DNA of 64,000 bases, taken from positions 278,501-342,500 of the forward strand of contig JAQJVL010000737.1 in the NCBI GenBank assembly GCA_035578905.1. Direction: 5' to 3'. The notes below the pieces were generated by a model, which saw only the letters and a program-made list of their open reading frames with translations, was not told where the DNA came from and did not search any database. Below are positions 48,171 through 58,865 of this stretch, piece after piece (position 1 is the first letter of the stretch; each line of letters opens with the position of its first letter). A program made the translations under genes and the position numbers. The DNA comes from Stictocephala bisonia. Taxonomy: Eukaryota; Arthropoda; Insecta; Hemiptera; Membracidae.

Positions 48171-50984
48171 TTTAATGTAATATTCATTGAAAACGTATTA
48201 AATTATAATTTAAATTTATTTAAAAGATCCATACACTCGTTGAAAGGGACTACTCTTTTCTACAGCTGCGTGTTAATTATACAAAATACAAACATACACT
48301 TTAATGTTTTCCAAAATATGTACTTTACATCGTTTACATAATCTAACATACACTTATATACAAACACAATATACTGTCACATACTACGTCTATTTTAAAA
48401 ACATTTTTACATATTTTTTCTTAAACAGGCTATTGACAGGCTTCCTAGGCTATATTTTATATATTTAGTTGTAACTTAGTGTATGTTCATTATGTTTAGT
48501 TGACCCACATGGTGTAATGCTGTAGAGTTGTCCTATGTACTTTATCTTAGTCAAATAGTATCAATGCACTCTGAATGTGTTTTTTCGAAAGGGCTCGTTA
48601 TACAATTATAGATGTTACAATTTTTTTTAAAAAAGTTTTGTAAGGTTATTTGTCAATATTAGGACAGTTTCACAAAATACATCTTTGTTTTGATAGTCAA
48701 TCCAGGAAAACTTGTATATTTTCTGGGTGTAATTACAAAATTTCAAAAACTAAAATGTCAAAGAAATTAAATTACTTATTAAATCAAAGATGTAAAAAGT
48801 AGTCATATTTCTTAGCTTTTGTAACTGATTCTTTGTTTGTTGGCAATACTGTACTTAAACTATATTTTTATTGAAGTTTTAGATGTATTTTATATTTGAT
48901 TATGTATGTTTATTTTGTTTTGATTTCTTTTAGTTTTTGTTATCAAAACTGATAACGACAACTAACATATTTATCAATGCTTACAACCCAATACCTTAGT
49001 TTTAATGGTATTAAACTTTTAATTAATTATTATAGATATGGTTGTTAGTTTGTTTGAAAGATGTTTTATGATTTTACACTTATTTTAGTAATTTTAAATT
49101 GAATGGTATATATTACAGGACTGACATAAATGTTGCCATAAGTATTGCTATTTAACTTATCTTCCTGTGGTCTTTTTTTATTAAATTTGTAAACAACAAG
49201 TTTGATTTATTCATTCCCCCTTTACTTATGTACATTTTGAGAGGAGGTAATTTTTGTCTTCAGTTTATATTGGATTGTTTATATTATTAAAGTAGCATAT
49301 GATTAGTAACCTAACCTCTGATTTGTTCCTGATAGAACTGAAATAAAGTTGTTTTTTTAATCAGGCCTACGGAAGTGATTATTATTTTCTTTCAAATAGT
49401 ATCTATAGGAAATAATATTATGAACAAATATTTAATTCTATAGGCTTAAATAATTATTTCGTAAATCATTCGATTCAAGACTCTTCTAAATTATATAAAT
49501 AAAGAAACTGACAAATGTAAAACAAAATTTTATTTTGACTATTTTGTATATTTACTTGTTCAGCTTAGTTGAGTTATACAATTTAATACATATTAAAGTA
49601 AGAATAAATTAAATAATACAGTAAGGAAGAGATGATAGAAAATAAGTAGGTAGAAAGTGGTAACAGTAAGATAATTTATATTGAGTTAGGAAATGACATT
49701 ATACAAATACTGAGATACGAAATAATAATATACATGTTTGGTTTCTATGGTATGAAAAATTTAAAAGTCTTTTTTATTGATATGATTAAGAAGCAGAGTC
49801 TCTTGGGACAGTAATTAAAAAGGATGTTTTGACTTCGTAAGTTGTGTTTTTACATAGAAAAGGAAAAAACAAAGGTTCCTTTATTGGCCACAGTGAGCGC
49901 CTCAGTATCCGTTGCAGTTTAATTACAACTAGTGTATATATTTATAAATCTACTAATTATTAATATGTTTATATTTGGGGATTTTGAGAAAAATAAGGGG
50001 TGGGACTGACAAAGGTGCTGGTCCTGTCACCCACACGGCGAACTACTTGACACGCCAAGTTCATTGCTCAACACCCATTCACCCTGTTGTTTCTTTCTTC
50101 TTTGTGGTTTTTATACATTCTATAGTTCTTAAATCTTATAAATTAGATTTCATTTTGTTTGGAACCTACTAACCTACTGCTGTTTTTGTGTTTTTCGGTA
50201 CTGGTTCCCTTTGGTATAAAGTGAATTCCCTGAATATACCATATTTTAGAGCTTCTACAGGAATTTTAAGTAGATTTGTTATTATTTTTTTTTTTTTTTT
50301 ATGTCACCTTCGTATACAGCAATAAGACAACCTTACGAGACTTTAAAAATACCGTATATTTCAGAACTATTGTATTGGAAAGTTTTGTTAAAGCCAGTTG
50401 TATTATAAGGGTTATCAACGAGATTTTGATAAATAATATTTGTTTTAATCAATATCAATGAGTTTTATAATAGTTGTCACTTGTTTGGCCGATATTTAAT
50501 TATTTCCGTCTTTCTGCCAGTTTTGAAATAGGGTTTAGAAAATTGTCAATTCAATTTTAGATACGATTTTATATCAAAACCACAAAGTTTTCAGTTACGA
50601 AACCATCGTACCTAAAATATTTATTGTGGTATCTTTGGATACAAAGTGTATACAAAGTGCTTAGAAGTGATGAAAAATATTTATTGTACTGTCTCAAATT
50701 TTGACTAAACATTAGAAAATTGTATAGCAGATTTTTTGTTGATTTTCGATGAGTAAGAACACACGTGTACAGTACTAATCTCATAAAAAACTACAGAAAA
50801 ACATGTTTTGAATAATGTTATACTGATTCTAACCATTTGAAACAGGCTAAATTGAGATTGTAAAAACAATATGGCACTAGCAGTGTTGTAACCCAGCTGC
50901 TTGGGGACAAATATTGAAGGCGCTAGGTTCTATTCTCTGTCCTCATGGCGTCTGCTCAATGGTTACCGTTGGCATGGGCTCATT
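48171..50984. other. AT-rich intergenic sequence
   Basis: Contains a poly-T run at about 50285-50299 and short frames without similarity. No gene or element supported in 2.8 kb. Confidence 0.4.
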
Positions 50985-50997
50985 AGAGGTTTGGTGG

Positions 50998-51388
50998 CAC
51001 GAAAGATGCGTACAGTGAAAAATGCGTACAGTGAAATATGCGTACAGAAGGAAATAGTGGTATTTGACGAGGGTAAGTATTCTCCCCGGTGGCATGAAAG
51101 ATGCGTACAGCGAAATTAGGTTAGGTTAGGTTCTCCAATCCCAAGAAACTAAGCGACATTCATATTTATTTTATTTAGAGGTAAACGCATTTATATAATT
51201 AAATTGTTGTAAAAGATCCAGTTGCCCTAAAAGTTGTACGCATTTTTCGCCTATCTAATAATTAGACGTCACAACAATTATTGTTGTGATGTCATAGGTT
51301 ACCCTCGTCATCTGTCAAAACTTGATCTTGTACGCATATTTCGCAAGATTCCTGGTGTACGCATTTTTCGCTGTACGCATTTTTCGTG
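50998..51388. mobile_element. Foldback element with eight TGCGTACAG(Y)GAAA iterons
   Basis: Left end CACGAAAGATGCGTACAG and right end (read inward) CACGAAAAATGCGTACAG form inverted repeats of about 33 bp with two mismatches. The motif TGCGTACA with GAAA occurs four times forward (51007, 51023, 51039, 51102) and four times reversed (51235, 51329, 51357, 51372). A 12-bp direct repeat AGAGGTTTGGTG flanks the element (50985 and 51394). The left terminus is partly duplicated at 51091. The interior has no coding capacity. Confidence 0.65.
51116..51132 (+). repeat. Interstitial (TTAGG)3
   Basis: ATTAGGTTAGGTTAGGTT inside the foldback element, directly after its fourth forward iteron. It is the arthropod telomere motif, but short. 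Confidence 0.85.
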
Positions 51389-51454
51389 TATTCAGAGGTT
51401 TGGTGTGTCCATATTGGGTGGTGGATGTTTTGTAAAGGGGAAAACTGAAAATTG

Positions 51455-51650
51455 GACATGCCAGTTAGCTGAAAATCAGACCAACACTACGTGGTTTAGA
51501 TTCCACGTAAATCTGTACATGCCTTAGTTGCTCTGGCTGTTGTGCTACTAATAAATGGCCTTTCTGAGCATAAGTCGGACTCAGTTAGTAATGAGATTAC
51601 ACAGGTCAACCACACTCATATAATCATTCTTATTCGCCTTAAAATACACA
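51455..51650 (+). mobile_element. SINE-like dispersed repeat, copy 7
   Basis: GTTAGCTGAAAATCAGACC (A-box-like) is followed 27 bp later by GGTTTAGATTCC inside a perfect TACGTGG/CCACGTA stem. Then come CCTTAGTTGCTCTGG, CTAATAAATGGCCTTTCTGA, GTTAGTAATGAGAT and CCACACTCATATAATCATTC, continuing the family order. It is one of the two most complete copies. Confidence 0.6.
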
Positions 51651-51705
51651 TAGTTTTTTTTAATTAGCATAATACGTGTTCCATTCTTTTGTGAATCCCT
51701 CTGGT

Positions 51706-51734
51706 CTGAGGAAGGTGAGCGTGGTTCACCGAAA
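51706..51734 (+). other. CUGANGA-stem-GAAA motif (hammerhead-like core)
   Basis: CTGAGGA (51706-51712), one extra A, a 5-bp stem GGTGA/TCACC with a 7-nt loop, then GAAA (51731-51734). It resembles hammerhead stem II plus core, but no convincing stem III and cleavage triplet follow. Similar hairpins occur in 3' regions of several retroelements. Confidence 0.3.
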
Positions 51735-52489
51735 TCAATGACCAAAATATCGGTGCATTTTGTGCTTATATTGTAATAAATTTATGTTGTGTTAAAATAC
51801 ACACATAAAGTTGTGTTGACGTCTCTATAAGAGAGAAAAGAGTATTGATTTTGCATATTTATGTCATGCTCTGTAAAACAATATGATGCATTACTACTAT
51901 GGTAAACTTTAACATAGGCTTCCAAAGGGATAATATTTCTTTTCATTGGATACCTGCTAATTTATAATTGTTGTAGTCCTCATGGAGGTGTATAAATAAT
52001 ATTTTTATTTGAAAGTTTGATCACAAACCTTTTGATCTCGATCTTTTGATTGTTCCAACCAAAGGCAAGAGGAATTTGTTGTTAGAATTCTCGTAAACTT
52101 GCAGAACTTAACTTGGGAGATGAACCGATCCCAAACAAATAACTATTCAGTTTTCCTTTTTTGTATTGATTACAGATAGTCAAATAGATAGGCAAGCATT
52201 ACTATATTTTCCATTCAGAACACATATTTAATTCCAGAAATGCCATAACAACATGTTAACACTGAGAGAAAAACTGGTAATAAAATAACACAAAAACCCC
52301 GATACGGTCACTTCTTTATTTACATGCTATTAGAGTTCATCAGTCTATTACGAGTACTTATGGTAGAGGTGACTGAAGAAAGGGTCTACATTCAACAGAG
52401 CTGTAAAAAAAGAATCACGTTTCACTCGACTTTTTTTAAAACATGCTAAGTGTATAAAATTGTAAGTATATTGAGCACAGAGGTCAACC
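51735..52489. other. AT-rich intergenic sequence
   Basis: Nothing supported. Confidence 0.4.
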
Positions 52490-52690
52490 TAACCATCAGA
52501 GGTCCTTGGGGGGGGGGGGGTCGTTTTCGTGCGAGAACCGGTCGTCCCTTTAACGGTTCAGCATGCCCATTCCAAAACGTTTGGTTCAGTTCAGAGTATA
52601 GAGTATCAGTGTTTCGCCGTACGTTGGCCTTGGCCTTCATTCCTCCAACTGACTTTATTGCCTACCACAACAGGTCAGTATAGCTTTATG
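52490..52690 (+). repeat. GC-richer dispersed repeat, copy 2
   Basis: Moderate similarity to 32850-33107 in the same order and orientation, again starting at a G-run (52508-52520) and ending CAGGTCAGTA. Confidence 0.35.
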
Positions 52691-53459
52691 ACGTCTATTA
52701 CAAGTTTATGACATGTTATTGCCCTTTATATCGTGTGAAGGAATGTGTTTTCTGCTACTATTGTTAGGTTTTTATTACTTTAAATACCTCGTATTTATTT
52801 ATAAGACTTTGTGGTCTGGTAATTTAATATAGGGCAAAATTTAATTTAATGGGCATTTTTTTATTTCAAACTACGACTTACTGTTTGGAAGTGAACTGAC
52901 TACTAACACTCCAATTTATATAATTCGCTTGTCTGATTTTAGTTCACTTTTCCTACATATATATTTAATAAATTATTTACCAAACTTTTATTCTCAGTAA
53001 ACTATAAGAAGCGTTGGCAAAGTTATGTAAATATTGGATGTGTAAAACTGTCTCTTTATAATTTACTTTTTCTATATAACAATACTATTTATAAAGATGT
53101 TCTGTTTTAAATAGAACAAAATTATTTATTTCATATATAAAACGTTAACAGTTTTAACAATTATTTTAGAAATTATTTATATTAATATTGTATCACTTTG
53201 AGTTCAAAATTTATATTTTAAGTAAATATTTGTAGATGAATATTAGTTTGAATAATGTTTATGAATTGAAGGATTTGAAAGAAAAAAACATCCAGGCCTT
53301 GTGTGGTGTAGCGATCAGCTCTGAACAGATCACTATTTATTGATTTCAACTGTATTGAAGTGAATATTTGAATGAACGTTATCCTAAATTGTAGTAACTA
53401 TTATGAATAGATCTAATGTCAAAATACGTTGAATGTCAGCAAAGTATACAGTTAGTAAA
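52691..53459. other. AT-rich intergenic sequence
   Basis: No feature seen. Confidence 0.4.
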
Positions 53460-54390
53460 ATATAATTATCAACTGAGTTTATTAATCTTCTAAGCGTATA
53501 TAAACCTTAAGCCAATTTTTTACCATAATCAACATTAGAATTCTTTGATAATCTAGAGTCTAACAATAGCCCTAAACACTTTAAATTACTGTTCTCGGGA
53601 GAGTCTAAAACATTTATATTGTAGCTAAAAGATAAATCACAGATTTTTTCGTATTCAGTGACAAGTTATTAGCAACACGCCCCTGAATTGATGTAAAACT
53701 ATAATTGAATGTATCATTAATTTAATATTTACAAATATTACTGTCCTTCAAAACCCAAGTCATCTTCAAATAAATATACATCAATACCTACCCTCTCTTT
53801 GCTGATTGGTAAGCTATTAATATATATTGAATAAAATGGGCCCAAAATTGATTCTTGGAGCACACCATATCCATCATCTTACCTTTAGAAAAATATTCAT
53901 ATTTAAATACAAATTGAATTCTATTTGTTAAATAAGAAAGTACAAGCTCATCATATTCAGGAATAAATAAATACTAGTTGTAGAGTATAAAACCTTTAAG
54001 ACATATGGAAATACCTAAAAACTACATTATTACTGTTCCATGTCCTTGATCATTAACCACACTATTATATGTTTACTTCTGTTAGGCCTGTAACCATACT
54101 GTTTATAAGTAAATATACTACAATTTTCAAAGTGCTCTGATGTCTGTTTTTTAAGTAAGGATTCAAATATGTTTGACACAATAGGAACAATTGATGCATG
54201 TCGATAATTTTTTTCATCATTCCTAGCCCGTTTTGTAAACAGGTACAACCTTGACATTTTTCAATTGATGTGGGAAAACTCTTCCCTTGATTATACATTC
54301 ATTAAAAGGATGAGTTAAAACCTCGTTTATATAAAAAGCAGAAATCTTCATAATATTAGCAGTTAAATCATATACATGAAAACAGTTGCT
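53460..54390 (-). pseudogene. Non-LTR retrotransposon reverse transcriptase relic
   Basis: Minus translation, joined across several frameshifts and stops, gives VYDLTANIMKISAF, CIIKGRVFPHQLKNVKVVPV, YRHASIVPIVSNIFE, YKQYGYRPNRS, GVLQESILGPILFNIYIN, then YLFEDDLGF (catalytic F/YADD with A changed to E), SLNTKKS and KCLGLLLDSRL. These are RT motifs 0-7 of LINEs in the right order (YRPIS, QYGFR, GVPQGSILGPLLF, YADD, LN..K, LG..LD). The order NYRP-QYGFR suggests the CR1/Jockey side of the tree. Too damaged to be active; no 3' end is recognised. Confidence 0.8.
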
Positions 54391-55901
54391 ATTGTTTAGC
54401 TATTAATAGTCTTAAACATATATTTCCTAATGTTACCAGCTTAAATTAAATATACTCAGGTCTAGGATATTATTGAACCTAAAAACCATTTCATCGGTTA
54501 TTTCAACCTTGTTATTTACAATTGACCATGAGGGAAGATCAAAACAATGGGTACTGAGTACGCTATCACATCAGTTGTACGCAGCTTCTGGAGTATCGTC
54601 CTCAGCGATTTTAAAGACCAGCCGCTTCGTTATGGGCCAAATCATTAGTTCCTGACAGAAAAACTGTGAAATCATCTGGTCCAGTCTTAGAAGTTGCTGA
54701 TAGACTGCCATTGGTTGCCTCTTCACACTTTGCTGCAGGTTTAACATAACCTGATATGTTGTAAGTATGTTCAAGTGACTCACTTGCTACTGTACTGTAG
54801 ATGAAACATATCTGCCTTGGATGTCAGAGAAAAGAGTCACGTTTGGTAACTCCTCTTGGTAATCTAGGCTTACTAATGTGACTAGATTTTTTATGTTTAG
54901 GCCTACTGATGTGATCAAGGTCTGGCTGAAAACTTAGGTTAAGTTCACATAAGTTAGCAGTGGTATTTATAGAGTGCTCATTTTCAGTTCCTAATACACT
55001 ATATATATCGACTAAAGGGGGGAATCTTTTTCAAATTAATTGAACTTGGCATTGAGTGTTACCTAAAACTTAATTAGGTTCCATTCGGAGATAGAATTTG
55101 AAAAACTATTTGAGACACTATAACTACAACTTCTCTTGGAATATTTAGCATAACCTGAGACAGAATCCCAACCTCTTTCGTTTGAGCTAGGCCTGGATTC
55201 AGATGAGTATTTCAAAATTCAAAAAATCTTTATTTATTGAAAAAGGTTTACATAATTTTGTATTCATGATTTTGTTGTATACAAACATACATAATTTTCT
55301 TAATTTGACCATACAAAATAAAACAAAGAAACCACTGAAACCACTAACAATCTATCTTCAGCCTCATAGGTAGAGTAACAAACAGTAAATTATGTTAAAA
55401 GTACAAATTTATTTTGATGGCAAGTCCTTGCGAGATAATAAATCAGGTTGGCTGCTATGCTAGAGTAAGATATCTGATCACTATTTCTTTGCAATTTTTT
55501 TGTTTTTCTTGTTTATTGTGCTTTAAAATGGACTATTAATGAAGTTTTAGCAAGTATTTTATAAGTATCCAATATAACTAACCAAATGTTGAGTACCAAT
55601 TTGGTAATCATGGTCCATGGCCTCAGTTAGCTGTCTTGAATTAACTGCACTTTCAAACCTATAGATATAAAACATTTATATTTTATGTAAAAGTGCATTA
55701 GTCAAAGTTGGTGGAAATAACAAATCACCAATATTGTTTCTAAAAGCATTCGTAGTACACTATCAGGTCATGTCACTCACTGTTTCTTCGCTTAATACTG
55801 TATAAACATAACCTAAAACTATTGCCAAAATGACTTTTTTCTTAGCCAAATTTCCAAATTTTCGTTGCTAAGATTTAAATTAATAGTATATTTCATAACA
55901 A
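54391..55901. other. Intergenic, may include further LINE debris
   Basis: 54470-54800 is GC-richer with a 70-codon minus frame. It lies upstream of the RT relic in the element's own orientation and may be its 5' part, but no motif proves it. The remainder is AT-rich. Confidence 0.35.
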
Positions 55902-56004
55902 GAGTGGGAAGTGGGGTTTTGCATGTTCGAGACCATATGTTTGAAGTGCGAGACTTGTCGAGCACTTCAAATGGTCGAGAACATACAAAACACTTTCACT
56001 CGAG
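55902..56004. other. Imperfect foldback, arms of about 45 bp
   Basis: The left arm has GTTTTGCATGTTCGAGACC and TTTGAAGTGC; the right arm has GCACTTCAAATGGTCGAGAA and CATACAAAAC, with small bulges. The centre lies near 55955. TTTTCACTACACTACGG (56018) and TAGTGTAGTGAAAA (56225) form a second, wider inverted pair, so the whole may be a nested foldback element of about 300 bp. Confidence 0.65.
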
Positions 56005-56240
56005 TTTTGAACGATACTTTTCACTACACTACGGAATAAAAACTCATTTTTGGAATGTTAACTGTTTGTTAAATTAGAAACATGTTTTAAAAATAGGTGT
56101 TGTTGACTGTGGAAAATTTTTGGTTGTAAACAATGTTACTTTCGGTAGTAAACAATAGACAGCTGTTGAAAATATGATGTTTCGCAGGTTGTAAACACAT
56201 AACGGAAACAGCTGAACTCATAGTAGTGTAGTGAAAATAT

Positions 56241-58030
56241 ATTTAACATTCATCAATAACATGAACCTTATTTTTCCTTACAATTTCATTCAAATTTTTT
56301 TATTTTTTGTCCGCTGTTTTCGCCAATTAATGAGTGTCATATTGGTACTCAAGACTCAAGACAAGCTTAATTAAATTTAACTGTTAGAAAAAATTTAACT
56401 GTTATAAAGGATTTAAATACTATCAAAGGATTTACGATATAAGAAAAGGGGGTTACAGAATATATTGAATATCAATAGTTACTTCAACCAATCTTAAATA
56501 ACGATGAAAACCTATACTACAAAACGCGTTACTCTAACAGCGCCAGGAATAGCCAGCCTTATCTCCAAATGGAAAGCACTATTGCCATTATCTCGAAGTG
56601 GAAAGCATTATTGGCATTACAGGCAATAAACTTACTGTCCAATTACAGTTGACTGTATCCATAATAAACTTTTATATTTGCTTTAAATACAGTTTGCATA
56701 CTTTTATAAAGCGAAGTGTGTTCGGACTATCTACGTAATAATAAATGTAATAATATTAAATATTGGAAAGGAAAAATAGGTAGTTTTTTTCTTAATAATG
56801 ATCTGCCCATTCTTTTCCCTTTTTTAAAAATATTACAAATTTTTAAGTTTTTAACTGTATTTCAAAAATTCTGTTTTAATAATTATTATGTTTTTTAACA
56901 TTTTACGTGTTACATAAAACTAGCCGCAAGCACTTATAAATGTGGTCAGTTATTTCCGAGGGCGTTGCTCTGTTTTGTCAATGTAAATTAATTAATGGAA
57001 AAATAGTTATTAATATTTTTACTGTCGAAATATTGTTTATTAAAACCCTAATATAATTACTAAATTTGGTTCGTATAAATATTAAGAGTGCATGTAATAC
57101 ATGTTAAAACAATAAACTGTTATCTTATTAGCTGAAAAATAAAAACAACAAAATGATATATGTAAAAATGTTTTCCATAATGTAAAACACTTTGTAGTAA
57201 AGAAATTGTATTTTTTCTTTATAATTTTTCTTCAGATAGCCGTAACCTGGAGGAATAAATTGATATAACTACATGTAGAATATTTTATTTACAGGATAAA
57301 TCAATAAAGAATTTGAATTTATTATTATAAAGCATTGAAAAAAAGAAAAAAATAATATCTGTTCAATTATAATCTAACTCAATATTTCTTTAATAAACAT
57401 ATAGTAAATGTAATTATCAACAAATTTTTTCCGTAAACAAAAACAAACTTGTTGGTCCAACCCCGTGCAGATCTCCTCTCACCATCGTTTGTAACGGCAA
57501 CCTTAGTTTGACCCACTTCACAAAGATTCCGAAGGAATTCGAAGCATCTCGCGATTGCTCTAGACAATTGAAAGTCTGCTCCTCCAAATGGTGAAATAAT
57601 AAACAAAGATAACTGTCGTTAACTGATTATCATAAATTGTATTTCATGTACCAGCAATAAAACCAATTCAAATATACGGGGTAATTATACAAATCTCCAT
57701 TCTTGAACAGTTGGAATTATTGAGGCTTGCTGTTAGCAAAATTGCAACTACACTTAGGTTTAGGTTAACACAAAATAGTTATAGAAAATAATTACTGTTA
57801 AAAAAATTATTAAAAAATAATGGTTTTATGACAAAATACCTCCTCACACATATTCTTAATTTTAAAATGTTAAAAGCAAGCTAAGCAAGTACTCGATACA
57901 AACCGTGCCAAAACCCCAAAACAATTCTTTTGTTGTACTTTTCAACGAGTCCACTACTCTGGAGTATTAAGTGAGATTGTGAAATCAGACACAACATCCG
58001 TGACGGCTAGCGTTCCGTCTTGACTTGTTC
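56241..58030. other. Intergenic sequence
   Basis: AT-rich, with a GC-richer 57450-57560 patch holding a 75-codon minus frame of no recognised family. From 57940 CpG content rises towards the putative promoter of gene B. Confidence 0.4.
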
Positions 58031-58033
58031 GAT

Positions 58034-58068
58034 TCAGTGTGCGGCCACCAACGAACGAGACGAGACGC
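58034..58068 (+). promoter_or_regulatory. Candidate core promoter (Inr + DPE) of GMC gene B
   Basis: TCAGT at 58034-58038 matches the arthropod initiator. With A58036 as +1, AGACGC at 58063-58068 falls exactly at +28 to +33 and fits the DPE consensus. The surroundings are unusually CpG-rich for this window. A possible donor AAG|GTATTT at 58147 would give a first untranslated exon of about 110 bases spliced to the acceptor at 58844. It is a sequence match only. Confidence 0.4.
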
Positions 58069-58190
58069 GACAGAACGTAATCATATTTACATCATTATAA
58101 TGTGCAATGAACAAGACAAATTCTGTTGTTCACTTGTATTATGAAGGTATTTTTATATAAACAAAGGTATTTTTATTTGTTTATACCTAT

Positions 58191-58313
58191 GTTGACCCAT
58201 CCACTCTCCATACACGTACAATGGTACCGAACCACCCTTACACGTACACTAGTATCGACCCAGCCATACACTTACAATGATATCGACCCACTCTTACATG
58301 TACAATGATATCG
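58191..58313 (-). repeat. CCATACACGTACA-family array, small fourth locus
   Basis: About four units: GTTGACCCATCCACTCTCC plus ATACACGTACAATGGTACCG and variants with TTACACGTACACTAGTATCG. It lies in the presumed first intron of GMC gene B. Confidence 0.8.
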
Positions 58314-58843
58314 ATAAATGTATAGTGAATATCAAATCAAAACAATTATGGTGTACTTAGGATTTTAAAATGTATCTTCCATCACAGACCTGAATCTAGG
58401 TTTTTTTTTTAACATTCAATACCTGCTTCTCCGATGGAATGAAGACAAGCTAATCCTCCATGAAAAGAACGCAAATATTGTAGTACAAAAGAACAACTAT
58501 AATAACACGATATATAACAATTTTGGTCTGCACGACTCATCTTCCAGTTATAATTTATCGAGAATTTTATTGATCATAAAATGTAATATGGAATTTCCTG
58601 ATTTTAAGTACCCTAATATGTGAAAAACAAAATAGTTAAATTCTTACATTTTAATCAACGTACGAGTAACATAATGCAATTATATTTTCCCATTGTAATG
58701 CTTTAATACCATCTTCATTTACAAAGTTCTCATTTCAAAAAGTGAAGCCACAGTATTGATCGTCTTTTCTTATTTTCGTTTTATTATATGTGTCTCAATG
58801 TAATATTACAAGTACCTAATAAATTGTTTGTTTTTTATTATCT
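58314..58843. other. Presumed intron sequence of GMC gene B
   Basis: AT-rich; no further feature. Confidence 0.35.
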
Positions 58844-58845
58844 AG
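58844..58845 (+). promoter_or_regulatory. 3' splice acceptor of GMC gene B
   Basis: TTGTTTGTTTTTTATTATCTAG ends at 58845, 20 bases before the start codon at 58866. As in gene A, the upstream in-frame ATG (58788) would be intronic. Confidence 0.65.
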
Positions 58846-58865
58846 AGTCTTCCAAGTTTCTGACA

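Noticed and set aside
58788..58865. Upstream ATG giving GMC gene B 26 extra residues
   Set aside because: Same reason: acceptor AG at 58844-58845 and no similarity to gene A's extension.
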